NCBI GenBank assembly: GCA_017880945.1
Contig: JADGRM010000090.1
Coordinates: 1-8,287 of the forward strand
Direction of reading: 5' to 3'
Origin: Gallionella sp.
GTDB lineage: Bacteria > Pseudomonadota > Gammaproteobacteria > Burkholderiales > Gallionellaceae
DNA: 8,287 bases
Shown here: one piece after another, positions 1 to 5,616 of the stretch
Layout: each line of letters starts with the position of its first letter
Position numbering within the stretch: position 1 is the stretch's first letter
Notes under the pieces: generated by a model
What the model saw: only the letters and a program-made list of their open reading frames with translations
The model's database searches: none
What the model was told of the DNA's origin: nothing
Translations under genes and position numbers: made by a program

Positions 1-187
1 ACCTTCAGTATCACAAATTCCCATCAGTTTGAAGGTCTGCTACCTGACGTGAAGCAGTCGCTCAGATGCTCCACCTTGAAGGTCGGGTGAGTGTCGATTG
101 CCCCACTTGGCGAATGGCAGCATTCAGGCAGCGAAAATAATCCATGATTGGACAATTCCAATTGTCCATGAACAGTCAGCGCTCGAT
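1..187. other. Intergenic stretch without a supported gene
   Basis: This stretch lies downstream of the minus-strand methyltransferase gene. Reading frames across it are short, lack family resemblance and overlap the neighbouring gene end, so I call no gene. The segment around 35-130 has the look of a degenerate intergenic repeat of the kind scattered in proteobacterial genomes, but no second copy exists in this window, so that is only an impression. The clear structural element is the palindrome at 149-168, listed separately. Confidence 0.5.
149..168. repeat. Near-perfect palindrome (9-bp arms, 2-nt centre)
   Basis: The left arm TGGACAATT (149-157) and right arm AATTGTCCA (160-168) are exact reverse complements around CC. 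It lies 20 bp past the stop codon of the minus-strand methyltransferase gene. On that strand the hairpin is followed by ATCATGGATTATTTTC, a poor U-tract, so it would be a weak intrinsic terminator. Its symmetry would also suit a dimeric repressor operator. Role undecided. Confidence 0.6.
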
Positions 188-1378
188 TCACAATGAGCGC
201 GTCAAATCTCCACGCACGAATCCGCACAACGGGTTCGCCATCCCTTCGACAGAGCTCAGGACAGGTTTTTTTCCCAGCGCGATCACCTTGAACAGCTCAC
301 CCATCTCCGCGGGGCTGGTGAGTTTCTGCAACTGCGCCGAGAGCGGCAGATAATCGCGCAAGTTTTCCGGCGAGGTTTCTTGCAGCAATGCGGTGATGCC
401 ACAGTTGATCAGGAAGAACGCCTGCGAGGAATAGCCGATCAATTCCAGGCCCGCGTCAATGCCGCATTCGGCGATATCGGAAAAATTCACATGTGCGGTG
501 ATGTCCTGCAAACCGGGCAGAAAGAACGGATCGTCGTGCGCATGGTGGCGGTAGTGGCACATCAGCGTGCCGCTACGGCGCTGCGGATGGTAGAACTCTC
601 GCGCGCCGAAGCCGTAGTCGATGAACAGCATCGCGCCCTGTTCCAGCCGTTGCGCGAGGCTGTTGATCAATCCGCGCGCGGCGAGACATATCTCGCTGAC
701 ATAATCATCCGGCACATTGATTTGCTGCGCGGCATGCAACAAAGCCGTATCGCCGATGGAGCGCTCCTGCCAGATGAAACCGTGCTCGCCCGATGCCACG
801 CCGCGCTCGGTGATTGCGCTGTTCCGCCAGTGCACCAGATGCACGGGTAATGCGTCCAGCACCTCGTTGGCGACGATCGCGCCGCTGAACTTTTCCGGCA
901 ATTCATCCAGCCAGTGCACACGATCCAGCAGATGCGGGAGGCGTTCACGCATCAGTGACTGCTGGCGCGCGCGCAAGTCGGCACTCACCTCAAGGATCGC
1001 ATAGCTGTCCGGCAGGCTGCCGAGCTGCTCCAGTTCGGCAAGCATGTCCGCCGCCAATTTTCCGCTGCCCGCGCCCAGCTCCAGTATGTGAGGCGCGCTG
1101 GATGCCATGATCTCCGCCACTTGACGCGCCAGGGTGCGCCCGAACAGCGGCGAGAGTTCGGGTGCGGTGATGAAGTCGCCTGCTGCGCCGAACTTGTGCG
1201 CGCCTGCCGTGTAATAACCCAGCCCGGGTGCGTACAGTGCCAAGTCCATGTAGCGCGCAAACGGAATCCAGCCGCCTTGTGCGGCGATGTCACGCCGGAT
1301 GGATTCAACCAGGCGCGCGCTGTGCTGGGCGGCTTCCGGGCTGGGTGCGGGCAAAGTGGGGGTGGGGTGGCTGGGCAT
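188..1378 (-). CDS. SAM-dependent methyltransferase, MidA/NDUFAF7 family
   Basis: The 396-aa product is a class I SAM-dependent methyltransferase of the DUF185/Methyltransf_28 group (COG1565), the family of mitochondrial MidA/NDUFAF7, which methylates an arginine of a complex I subunit; the bacterial substrate is not settled. Visible marks are GDFITAPELSPLFG (about residues 67-80), the SAM-binding loop ELGAGSGKL (100-108), NEVLDALP (171-178) and FIDYGFGAREFYHP (252-265). The ATG at 1378 is chosen because the family N-terminus starts shortly after it; the frame stays open upstream only as antisense of the next gene. No good Shine-Dalgarno precedes this ATG. The family-like end is ELFKVIALGK (361-370). 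The remaining ~26 residues, including PVLSSVEGM, come from a dispersed repeat plus downstream DNA. The gene is divergent from the pteridine reductase gene. Confidence 0.93.
   Translation of the reverse strand: MPSHPTPTLPAPSPEAAQHSARLVESIRRDIAAQGGWIPFARYMDLALYAPGLGYYTAGAHKFGAAGDFITAPELSPLFGRTLARQVAEIMASSAPHILELGAGSGKLAADMLAELEQLGSLPDSYAILEVSADLRARQQSLMRERLPHLLDRVHWLDELPEKFSGAIVANEVLDALPVHLVHWRNSAITERGVASGEHGFIWQERSIGDTALLHAAQQINVPDDYVSEICLAARGLINSLAQRLEQGAMLFIDYGFGAREFYHPQRRSGTLMCHYRHHAHDDPFFLPGLQDITAHVNFSDIAECGIDAGLELIGYSSQAFFLINCGITALLQETSPENLRDYLPLSAQLQKLTSPAEMGELFKVIALGKKPVLSSVEGMANPLCGFVRGDLTRSL
242..265 (+). repeat. Dispersed repeat copy A
   Basis: The sequence CCTTCGACAGAGCTCAGGAC (243-262) matches the core of the repeats at 5125, 5221 and 5571, with one inserted base pair step inside the core. 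It lies inside the 3' end of the methyltransferase reading frame, where the opposite strand is translated as PVLSSVEG, and it is followed by a run of seven T (266-272). Confidence 0.75.
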
Positions 1379-1444
1379 GGTCGGGTATAATTCTCGGGTG
1401 TGTGATTTTAACAGCTTGATCAGAAACGTAGCGAGGAAGGTCGG
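1379..1444. promoter_or_regulatory. Divergent promoter region with consensus TATAAT
   Basis: The 66-bp spacer separates the divergent methyltransferase and pteridine reductase genes. A perfect TATAAT sits at 1386-1391 on the plus strand, about 53 bp before the reductase ATG. No good -35 hexamer is visible at 16-18 bp spacing. The same bases read on the minus strand give TTATAC, six bases before the methyltransferase ATG. A second minus-strand candidate is TGTTAAAAT (extended -10 form) farther back in the spacer. The reductase has a strong Shine-Dalgarno, AGGAAGG at 1434-1440. The -10 is seen; promoter activity is inferred. Confidence 0.5.
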
Positions 1445-2185
1445 ATGCAAGGCAAGGTGGTGCTGGTTACAGGTGGGGCGAAGCGCGTCGGCGCGGCGAT
1501 TTGTCGCCGCCTGCACGCAGCGGGTGCACAGCTCGCCGTGCATTACCGCAGCTCCGAACAGGAAGCGCTGGCTCTGCAAAAAGAATTGAATAAGCTGCGC
1601 CCGAAAAGTGCCGCGCTGTTCCAGGCGGATCTGCTCGACCTGCACGCGTTGCCGCAACTGGTGCACAAGGTCATCAAAAAATTCGGGCAGTTGGACGCGC
1701 TGGTCAACAATGCTTCAAGTTTTTACGCTACCCCGCTGGCGGATCTTGATGAACAGCAATGGCAAGATTTGCTCGGCACCAATCTGAAAGCCCCGTTGTT
1801 CCTGGCACAAGCGGCAGCGGCCGAATTGCGCCATCGCCATGGCTGCATCGTGAACATCGCGGACATCCACGCCGAACACCCGATGCATGGCCATCTGCTA
1901 TACAGCGTCGCCAAGGCCGGGCTGGTCGCGCTTACCCGCGGACTGGCGCAGGAAATGGCACCGGAGGTGCGCGTCAACGCCATTGCTCCCGGGGTCATCG
2001 TGTGGCCGGAAGGTGCGGCGTGGATCGACGAGGAGCAACGCAGCAAGATCGTCGCGCACACCCTGCTCAAGCGTGAAGGTGAGCCGGACGACATCGCCAG
2101 GACGGTCGCTTTTCTGATTCAGGACGCGCCTTACATCACCGGGCAGATCATTGCGGTAGATGGCGGCCGCAGCATCAACCTTTGA
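1445..2185 (+). CDS. Pteridine reductase (SDR family, PTR1/FolM-like)
   Basis: This 246-aa short-chain dehydrogenase probably reduces a dihydropterin or dihydrofolate with NADPH in the cytoplasm. The cofactor loop is TGGAKRVG (residues 9-16), the TGxxxRxG variant typical of pteridine reductases rather than the usual TGxxxGxG. HYRSS (33-37) fits the NADPH phosphate-binding site, and NNAS (88-91) is the structural motif. The catalytic set appears to be D140, Y153 and K157 (YSVAK). An Asp replaces the usual SDR Ser, and the 13-residue spacing to Tyr is that of Leishmania PTR1. The C-terminus TGQIIAVDGGRSINL is family-like. The start is fixed by AGGAAGG upstream. ttcA begins 9 bp downstream, so the two are probably co-transcribed. 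An E. coli FolM-like dihydromonapterin reductase role is the alternative to pteridine/folate salvage. Confidence 0.9.
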   Translation: MQGKVVLVTGGAKRVGAAICRRLHAAGAQLAVHYRSSEQEALALQKELNKLRPKSAALFQADLLDLHALPQLVHKVIKKFGQLDALVNNASSFYATPLADLDEQQWQDLLGTNLKAPLFLAQAAAAELRHRHGCIVNIADIHAEHPMHGHLLYSVAKAGLVALTRGLAQEMAPEVRVNAIAPGVIVWPEGAAWIDEEQRSKIVAHTLLKREGEPDDIARTVAFLIQDAPYITGQIIAVDGGRSINL

Positions 2186-2194
2186 AAGATTGAT

Positions 2195-3109
2195 ATGAAC
2201 GAAATTACCCAAGAAATGACCGCAGAAGTCGGCGAGGCGGATGCAGTGCAAGGCGCCGCCGCAGGCACTTCTGCGGTACATTTCGAGCACCACTCCACCA
2301 ACTTCAATCGTCTCAAGGGGCGGCTGGAGCACCATGTCGGCAGGGCCATCGCCGATTTCAACATGATCGAGGAAGGTGACAGCGTGATGGTGTGCCTGTC
2401 CGGCGGCAAGGACTCTTACACTCTGCTGGATATTTTGCTCACCTTGCGCAAGCGCGCGCCGATCGACTTTCGCATCGTCGCGATGAATCTCGACCAGAAA
2501 CAACCGGGCTTTCCCGCCGAGGTATTGCCGAATTATCTGAAACAACTCGGCGTGGAATACCACATCGAAACCCAGGACACTTATTCCATCGTCAAGGAAA
2601 AAATACCCGAGGGAAAAACCACCTGTTCGCTGTGTTCGCGGCTGAGGCGCGGCATCATCTACCGCGTGGCGGGCGAGCTCGGCGCGAACAAGATCGCGCT
2701 GGGACATCACCGCGACGACATGATCGAGACGCTGTTCCTGAACATGTTCTTTGGCGGCAAGCTCAAGGCGATGCCGCCCAAGCTGGTCACCGACAAGGGC
2801 GACCACATCGTTATCCGTCCGCTCGCCTATTGCGCCGAGAAAGACATCGCCCGTTACGCGCGCGGAATGGAGTTTCCGATCATTCCGTGCAACCTGTGCG
2901 GTGCTCAGGAAAACCTGCAACGCCAGAACATCAAGGAGATGCTCGCCGTGTGGGAGCGCGAGTATCCGGGACGCAGCCAGACCATCTTCACCGCGATGCA
3001 AAACGTTGCGCCTTCGCACCTGCTGGACGGCAACCTGTTCGATTTCAAGAATATCCAGATCGGTGAAAAAGTAGCGGAAGGCGATACCGCGTTCGATATC
3101 GGCCTGTAA
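2195..3109 (+). CDS. ttcA: tRNA 2-thiocytidine(32) synthetase TtcA
   Basis: The 304-aa product is the ATP-dependent PP-loop enzyme that thiolates cytidine 32 of certain tRNAs, using a [4Fe-4S] cluster. The PP-loop SGGKDS is at residues 69-74. The CxxC pair C144/C147 (TTCSLCSRLRRG) and a third cysteine in PCNLCG (C232 or C235) are the expected cluster ligands. ALGHHRDDMIETLFLNMFFGGKLKAMPPK (from about residue 168) is a family block. Length is close to E. coli TtcA (311 aa). The ATG follows the reductase stop by 9 bp with only a weak ribosome-binding sequence, which is consistent with coupling to that gene. The first ~25 residues are variable and acidic/Ala-rich, and the start could be slightly later. 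All key residues are present. Confidence 0.96.
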   Translation: MNEITQEMTAEVGEADAVQGAAAGTSAVHFEHHSTNFNRLKGRLEHHVGRAIADFNMIEEGDSVMVCLSGGKDSYTLLDILLTLRKRAPIDFRIVAMNLDQKQPGFPAEVLPNYLKQLGVEYHIETQDTYSIVKEKIPEGKTTCSLCSRLRRGIIYRVAGELGANKIALGHHRDDMIETLFLNMFFGGKLKAMPPKLVTDKGDHIVIRPLAYCAEKDIARYARGMEFPIIPCNLCGAQENLQRQNIKEMLAVWEREYPGRSQTIFTAMQNVAPSHLLDGNLFDFKNIQIGEKVAEGDTAFDIGL

Positions 3110-3195
3110 AGCCAAGTGTAAACTGTCGAAAGAAATCCACCCAACCAATGCCGCTTGCCAGCGTAAACCCCGTCAGACCGCGGATCACCGGCCTG

Positions 3196-3224
3196 TTCGT
3201 GATACGAATCGTCTGTGATATGCT
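3196..3224 (+). promoter_or_regulatory. Candidate promoter for the YfaZ-like gene
   Basis: An extended -10 form, TGA followed by TATGCT (3216-3224), lies about 40 bp before the ATG at 3263. The -35 position at 17-bp spacing reads TTCGTG, a poor match. The 153-bp gap after ttcA and the separate Shine-Dalgarno suggest independent transcription, but the hexamers alone are weak. Confidence 0.25.
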
Positions 3225-3262
3225 TGTATGTGTTAAACCCAATTTTTATTAGGAGTGAAGTT

Positions 3263-3829
3263 ATGTCATTGCGCCGTATTGTTGCACTTTCCCTGTTGAC
3301 CTTCGGCACCACTGCGATGGCGGATACCATTGATCTGAACCTGCGCAATAGCAGCGCCCAATTTCAGTACAGCACATCAATGGGTCGCGATGCACTTGGA
3401 AAAACCGAATTACATCTCGGCGTCCTGTATGCCGATAAAAGTAATATGCTCGGTGATTTGGGTATTCTGGTGAAAGATGAAGTGGGCAGCAGTGCTCCCG
3501 GATTTTCTGTAGGTGTCGGTATAAAGGGGCTGTTGGCCCATACACAGGGCACCAACGAGTCGGCCCTGGCATTGGGCGGAATGATACGTTATTCACCGCC
3601 CGGCCTTTCCCGCATGGGCATAGTCGGACAATTGTATTTTTCCCCGAACATCACCACCTTTGGCGATGCCAACCGATTCATTGAAACCGGAGTCCGAGTG
3701 GAGTACGAGGTCATACCAAACGCAGCCGCTTACCTCGGTTACCGCAACATCCGATTCAACCTTAATAACACTGCACGTTACGCCACTCTGGATGAAGGTG
3801 TCTTTGTGGGTGTGAGGATGTCGTTCTAA
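3263..3829 (+). CDS. YfaZ-like small outer-membrane protein
   Basis: The 188-aa product begins with a signal peptide, MSLRRIVALSLLTFGTTAMA, with likely cleavage after A20. The mature part starts DTIDLNLRNSSAQFQYS, resembling the YfaZ family. It has alternating polar/hydrophobic stretches suited to beta-strands and ends in Phe (GVRMSF), as outer-membrane beta-barrel proteins do. The function of YfaZ proteins is unknown. I chose the ATG at 3263 over an in-frame ATG at 3215 because AGGAG (3251-3255) sits just upstream and the signal peptide begins there; the upstream 16 residues would break it. The gene stands alone between ttcA and a convergent gene. The family call is from sequence resemblance, and the location is firmer than the function. 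Confidence 0.82.
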   Translation: MSLRRIVALSLLTFGTTAMADTIDLNLRNSSAQFQYSTSMGRDALGKTELHLGVLYADKSNMLGDLGILVKDEVGSSAPGFSVGVGIKGLLAHTQGTNESALALGGMIRYSPPGLSRMGIVGQLYFSPNITTFGDANRFIETGVRVEYEVIPNAAAYLGYRNIRFNLNNTARYATLDEGVFVGVRMSF

Positions 3830-3892
3830 CCGGTTAACTGCGTTTTTTGTTCTGCAATCACCCATGGAAATGGGATAAGCAAAGCCGCTTAC

Positions 3893-4348
3893 TCACCCAG
3901 CCTGCAAGGCTATCTTGAGAACCACCTTGCGGATGCTGCCGCTACTGACCAGCGGCGCATGCGCGTCTTCCGGGAAGAAGATGCAGAACGCGCCGGGAGG
4001 CGTGGCGATCCACGCAGCAGGTGCATCACGGAAGAACCGGATGTCCCTCTCCGCAGAGTATTCGTCCGCCGGCTCGCTGCACTCGATAAGCGGCCTCCAG
4101 CCCATCTCATCGATTCCCTCCAAAACCAGCTGGATGTCGATGTAACGACGATGAGACTCTAATTGAGCCGCTTCACGAGTGCGTCCCGGCATATGCTCCA
4201 CGATGGCGAACAGATCCTCGCCGAGAATGGGATGGTGCCCCGGCGCGAGCGACATCAGGTCGGTGTTGCGGATGTATTCGAATGCGCGCGGGAACAGCGG
4301 ATGCAGTGCGGAGTAACGGTCGGATTGGGAAAGAGTGGAGAAGATCAT
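3893..4348 (-). CDS. YhcH/YjgK/YiaL family protein (DUF386)
   Basis: The 151-aa product is a small cupin-like protein of the TIGR00022/DUF386 family. One member, E. coli YhcH (NanQ), is an N-acetylneuraminate anomerase; others sit with sugar catabolism genes. Family marks are ESHRRYIDIQLVLEG (residues 64-78) and FFPEDAHAP (124-132), which carry the conserved His/Glu/Asp positions thought to bind metal, followed by K141VVLK near the end. Length is typical. No sugar transporter or kinase gene lies nearby, so the substrate cannot be inferred here. Its ATG overlaps the TGA of the upstream orphan gene (ATGA), suggesting translational coupling. Base composition is GC-rich, unlike the upstream partner. 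It converges with the YfaZ-like gene, leaving 63 bp. Confidence 0.9.
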   Translation of the reverse strand: MIFSTLSQSDRYSALHPLFPRAFEYIRNTDLMSLAPGHHPILGEDLFAIVEHMPGRTREAAQLESHRRYIDIQLVLEGIDEMGWRPLIECSEPADEYSAERDIRFFRDAPAAWIATPPGAFCIFFPEDAHAPLVSSGSIRKVVLKIALQAG

Positions 4349-4854
4349 TGCTTTATAAGACTCCCAATAAATTTCGGAAGATAAACTACCGCTCTCATTA
4401 TTTTCTTGCGAATTTGTATTTTGCTGTGACCATCAATGAAGAGGCTCAAGTCAGTTAGTACACGATCTCGCGCTATCGTAACATCGTTGCAGAGTTGTTT
4501 ATGAATGCCACTGTTCATCAAGCTTTGTGTCGCACTCCCTATTTCGTTCTGCGCTCTATCTGTCACAGTGTCGAAATGACAACGAGCTTTGGAGATTAAT
4601 AGATCACCCAGTGACTCGGTCGGCCAAAAGGCATTGTCGAGCACCATTCCATATTCGGTTTTCATGTCATCTCGAATTTCGTCAAAAAGCGAAATACATG
4701 CGTCATGAATTTTGGTTACGGTCATGCTGGAATGGAGGAGTTCCCTGCCATTCATTTCCTGTCTGATGGAAACTATCGCTGGTGTCAAAGCATCGAGCCG
4801 TCGAGTGACGGCTGCTTGAACCTTTGCATCGGCAATATCCTCCAGACTACTCAT
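4345..4854 (-). CDS. Hypothetical protein, 169 aa, unrecognised
   Basis: I do not recognise this protein. It is predicted soluble and mostly helical, with no signal peptide or clear membrane segment. The N-terminal half is acidic (SSLEDIADAKVQ, FDEIRDDMKTEYG) and the C-terminus is basic and hydrophobic (KIQIRKKIMRAVVYLPKFIG). It has two cysteine-containing segments without a metal-site pattern. DNA composition differs from neighbours: in lines counted by eye, 33% GC at 4381-4440 and 48% at 4501-4560, against 70% at 2641-2700. This fits acquisition by transfer. The ATG at 4854 is preceded by GGGTGG, a modest ribosome-binding site. The stop overlaps the yhcH-like start. Reality is supported by the long frame in AT-rich DNA and the ATGA junction; function is unknown. 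Confidence 0.65.
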   Translation of the reverse strand: MSSLEDIADAKVQAAVTRRLDALTPAIVSIRQEMNGRELLHSSMTVTKIHDACISLFDEIRDDMKTEYGMVLDNAFWPTESLGDLLISKARCHFDTVTDRAQNEIGSATQSLMNSGIHKQLCNDVTIARDRVLTDLSLFIDGHSKIQIRKKIMRAVVYLPKFIGSLIKQ

Positions 4855-4878
4855 GATGCCACCCGAGTTTTTGATGCA

Positions 4879-5052
4879 TCATCGTGAATAAATCAGCATG
4901 TTCCAAAGCCATCTATGTGCTTTGCTTACGGGTGCAACAGCACGTTTATCGATGCGGGCCATTATGCAGCTCTGCTGCGCCTTCATGTTGGCGGCATCGC
5001 CGGGCGTGCCTTCGATGGCGTCCCTTACGCTCTTGAAACGTTGCTTGTTCAT
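4879..5052 (-). pseudogene. Truncated XRE-type antitoxin (COG5606-like) remnant
   Basis: The frame starts MNKQRFKSVRDAIEGTPGDAANMKAQ, which resembles the N-terminus of small XRE-family antitoxins of the COG5606/HigA-like type (usual pattern close to RFxSVWDAIEDTPxxAxNMKxRS). In those proteins (about 90-100 aa) a helix-turn-helix with QAxAAxLxGVTQPRVSDL follows. Here, after about residue 30, the sequence becomes unrelated (RIDKRAVAPVSKAHRWLWN) and stops at 57 aa, with no helix-turn-helix in any frame I read. The partner RelE/HigB-type toxin gene, normally just upstream, is absent. An in-frame ATG at 5109 exists, but residues before MNKQ do not fit the family. A perfect TATAAT (5064-5059, minus) lies six bases before the ATG. 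It is probably a dead relic; a short functional peptide cannot be excluded. Confidence 0.6.
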
Positions 5053-5208
5053 GGGCGGATTATACGCAATCTTGTATATGTAACACGGTACTAAGCTATA
5101 GGTCGTCACTTTATTGAACGACCGTCATGGTTCGACCAGCTCACCACGAACGGCTGTGGGTGCTCAACGAAATTCAAGAGTGATGCGTAGCGTGCGAATA
5201 GCTGACGA
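5053..5208. other. Gene-free accessory spacer
   Basis: No coding frame is supported here. It contains a minus-strand TATAAT (5059-5064), a 6-bp inverted repeat, GGTCGT (5101-5106) and ACGACC (5118-5123) around an 11-nt loop, and repeat copy B. The toxin gene expected upstream of the antitoxin relic is missing. Confidence 0.55.
5125..5153 (+). repeat. Dispersed repeat copy B
   Basis: The stretch includes GGTTCGACCAGCTCACCACG and then AACGG. It matches the other copies at TTCGAC, AGCTCA and CGAACGG, but is the most diverged of the four. It is intergenic, between the antitoxin relic and the GIY-YIG gene. Confidence 0.65.
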
Positions 5209-5544
5209 CTACACGTTCCCCGTTCGTCCTGAGCTTGTCGAAGGATGAACGAGCGCGCCATCCCTGTCCGAACCCTTCGCCAAACGAGATACTTCTGCCC
5301 AATCGCCGCGCATCATCGCTTCCTTTTTCTTGCGGCTCCAACCTTTGATTTGTTGTTCGGCGGCTAAAGCTTCTTCACGGGTAGAACATTCCTGGCTAAA
5401 CACCAATTCGACAGGCAATCGCCCGGAGGTATAGCTATCGCTCAAGCCGTTCTGATGTTCGCAGATGCGCTGTTCGAGGTTGTCGGTATGTCCGGTGTAA
5501 TAAGAACTATCGGCACAACGCAGGATGTAAACCCAGAAGCTCAT
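5209..5544 (-). CDS. Small GIY-YIG nuclease-domain protein
   Basis: The 111-aa product is a single-domain GIY-YIG protein of the YhbQ/UPF0213 kind. The domain shows WVYILRC (residues 4-10) and YYTGHT (15-20) as the two halves of the GIY-YIG motif. It also has R26 at the conserved Arg position and ALAAEQQIKGWSRKKKEAMM (59-78), where E63 is the likely metal-binding catalytic Glu. The native domain ends near residue 90. The tail VHPSTSSGRTGNV is encoded by repeat copy C, so the true ancestral end is lost. GIY-YIG domains cleave DNA; the role of stand-alone bacterial members is mostly unknown. The ATG at 5544 has GGAG about 10 bases upstream. The gene is bracketed by repeat copies C and D in inverted orientation. 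Confidence 0.9.
   Translation of the reverse strand: MSFWVYILRCADSSYYTGHTDNLEQRICEHQNGLSDSYTSGRLPVELVFSQECSTREEALAAEQQIKGWSRKKKEAMMRGDWAEVSRLAKGSDRDGALVHPSTSSGRTGNV
5221..5251 (-). repeat. Dispersed repeat copy C (stem-loop)
   Basis: Read on the minus strand it contains CCTTCGACAAGCTCAGGACG followed by AACGG. The ends CGTTCGTCCT (5221-5230) and AGGATGAACG (5242-5251) form a 10-bp imperfect stem with one mismatch and an 11-nt loop. It lies inside the 3' end of the GIY-YIG frame and encodes STSSGRTG. Confidence 0.8.
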
Positions 5545-5570
5545 AATTTTTACGCTCCGTAATATTTCAC

Positions 5571-5595
5571 CCTTCGACAGGCTCAGGGCGAACGG
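5571..5595 (+). repeat. Dispersed repeat copy D
   Basis: It contains TTCGACAGGCTCAGGGCG followed by AACGG, the same family as copies A-C, in plus orientation. It lies between the GIY-YIG start and the trhP stop. The ends CCTTCG and CGAACGG can pair imperfectly, so it could also form a hairpin in the transcript downstream of trhP. Confidence 0.8.
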
Positions 5596-5616
5596 TGTGG
5601 AGTTTATCGGCCTAGC

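Noticed and set aside
24..227. 67-aa minus-strand open frame at the left edge
   Set aside because: No ribosome-binding site or recognisable domain; it overlaps the methyltransferase end and resembles translated intergenic repeat DNA.
380..850. 156-aa plus-strand open frame
   Set aside because: It is antisense to the methyltransferase core including the segment after NEVLDALP; it is a shadow frame.
1379..1666. Upstream extension of the methyltransferase frame to 1666 (minus)
   Set aside because: It is antisense to the pteridine reductase start, has no family similarity, and the family N-terminus begins after the ATG at 1378.
1898..3148. 416-aa minus-strand open frame
   Set aside because: It lies antisense to the pteridine reductase gene and ttcA, both secure; the frame is a by-product of GC-rich codon usage.
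3827..3874. Possible terminator between the convergent YfaZ-like and YhcH-like genes
   Set aside because: A 10-bp loopless palindrome (TAACCGGTTA), a T6 run at 3843-3848 and a 5-bp GNRA hairpin (3861-3874) are present, but no stem stands directly before the T-run, so I do not call a terminator.
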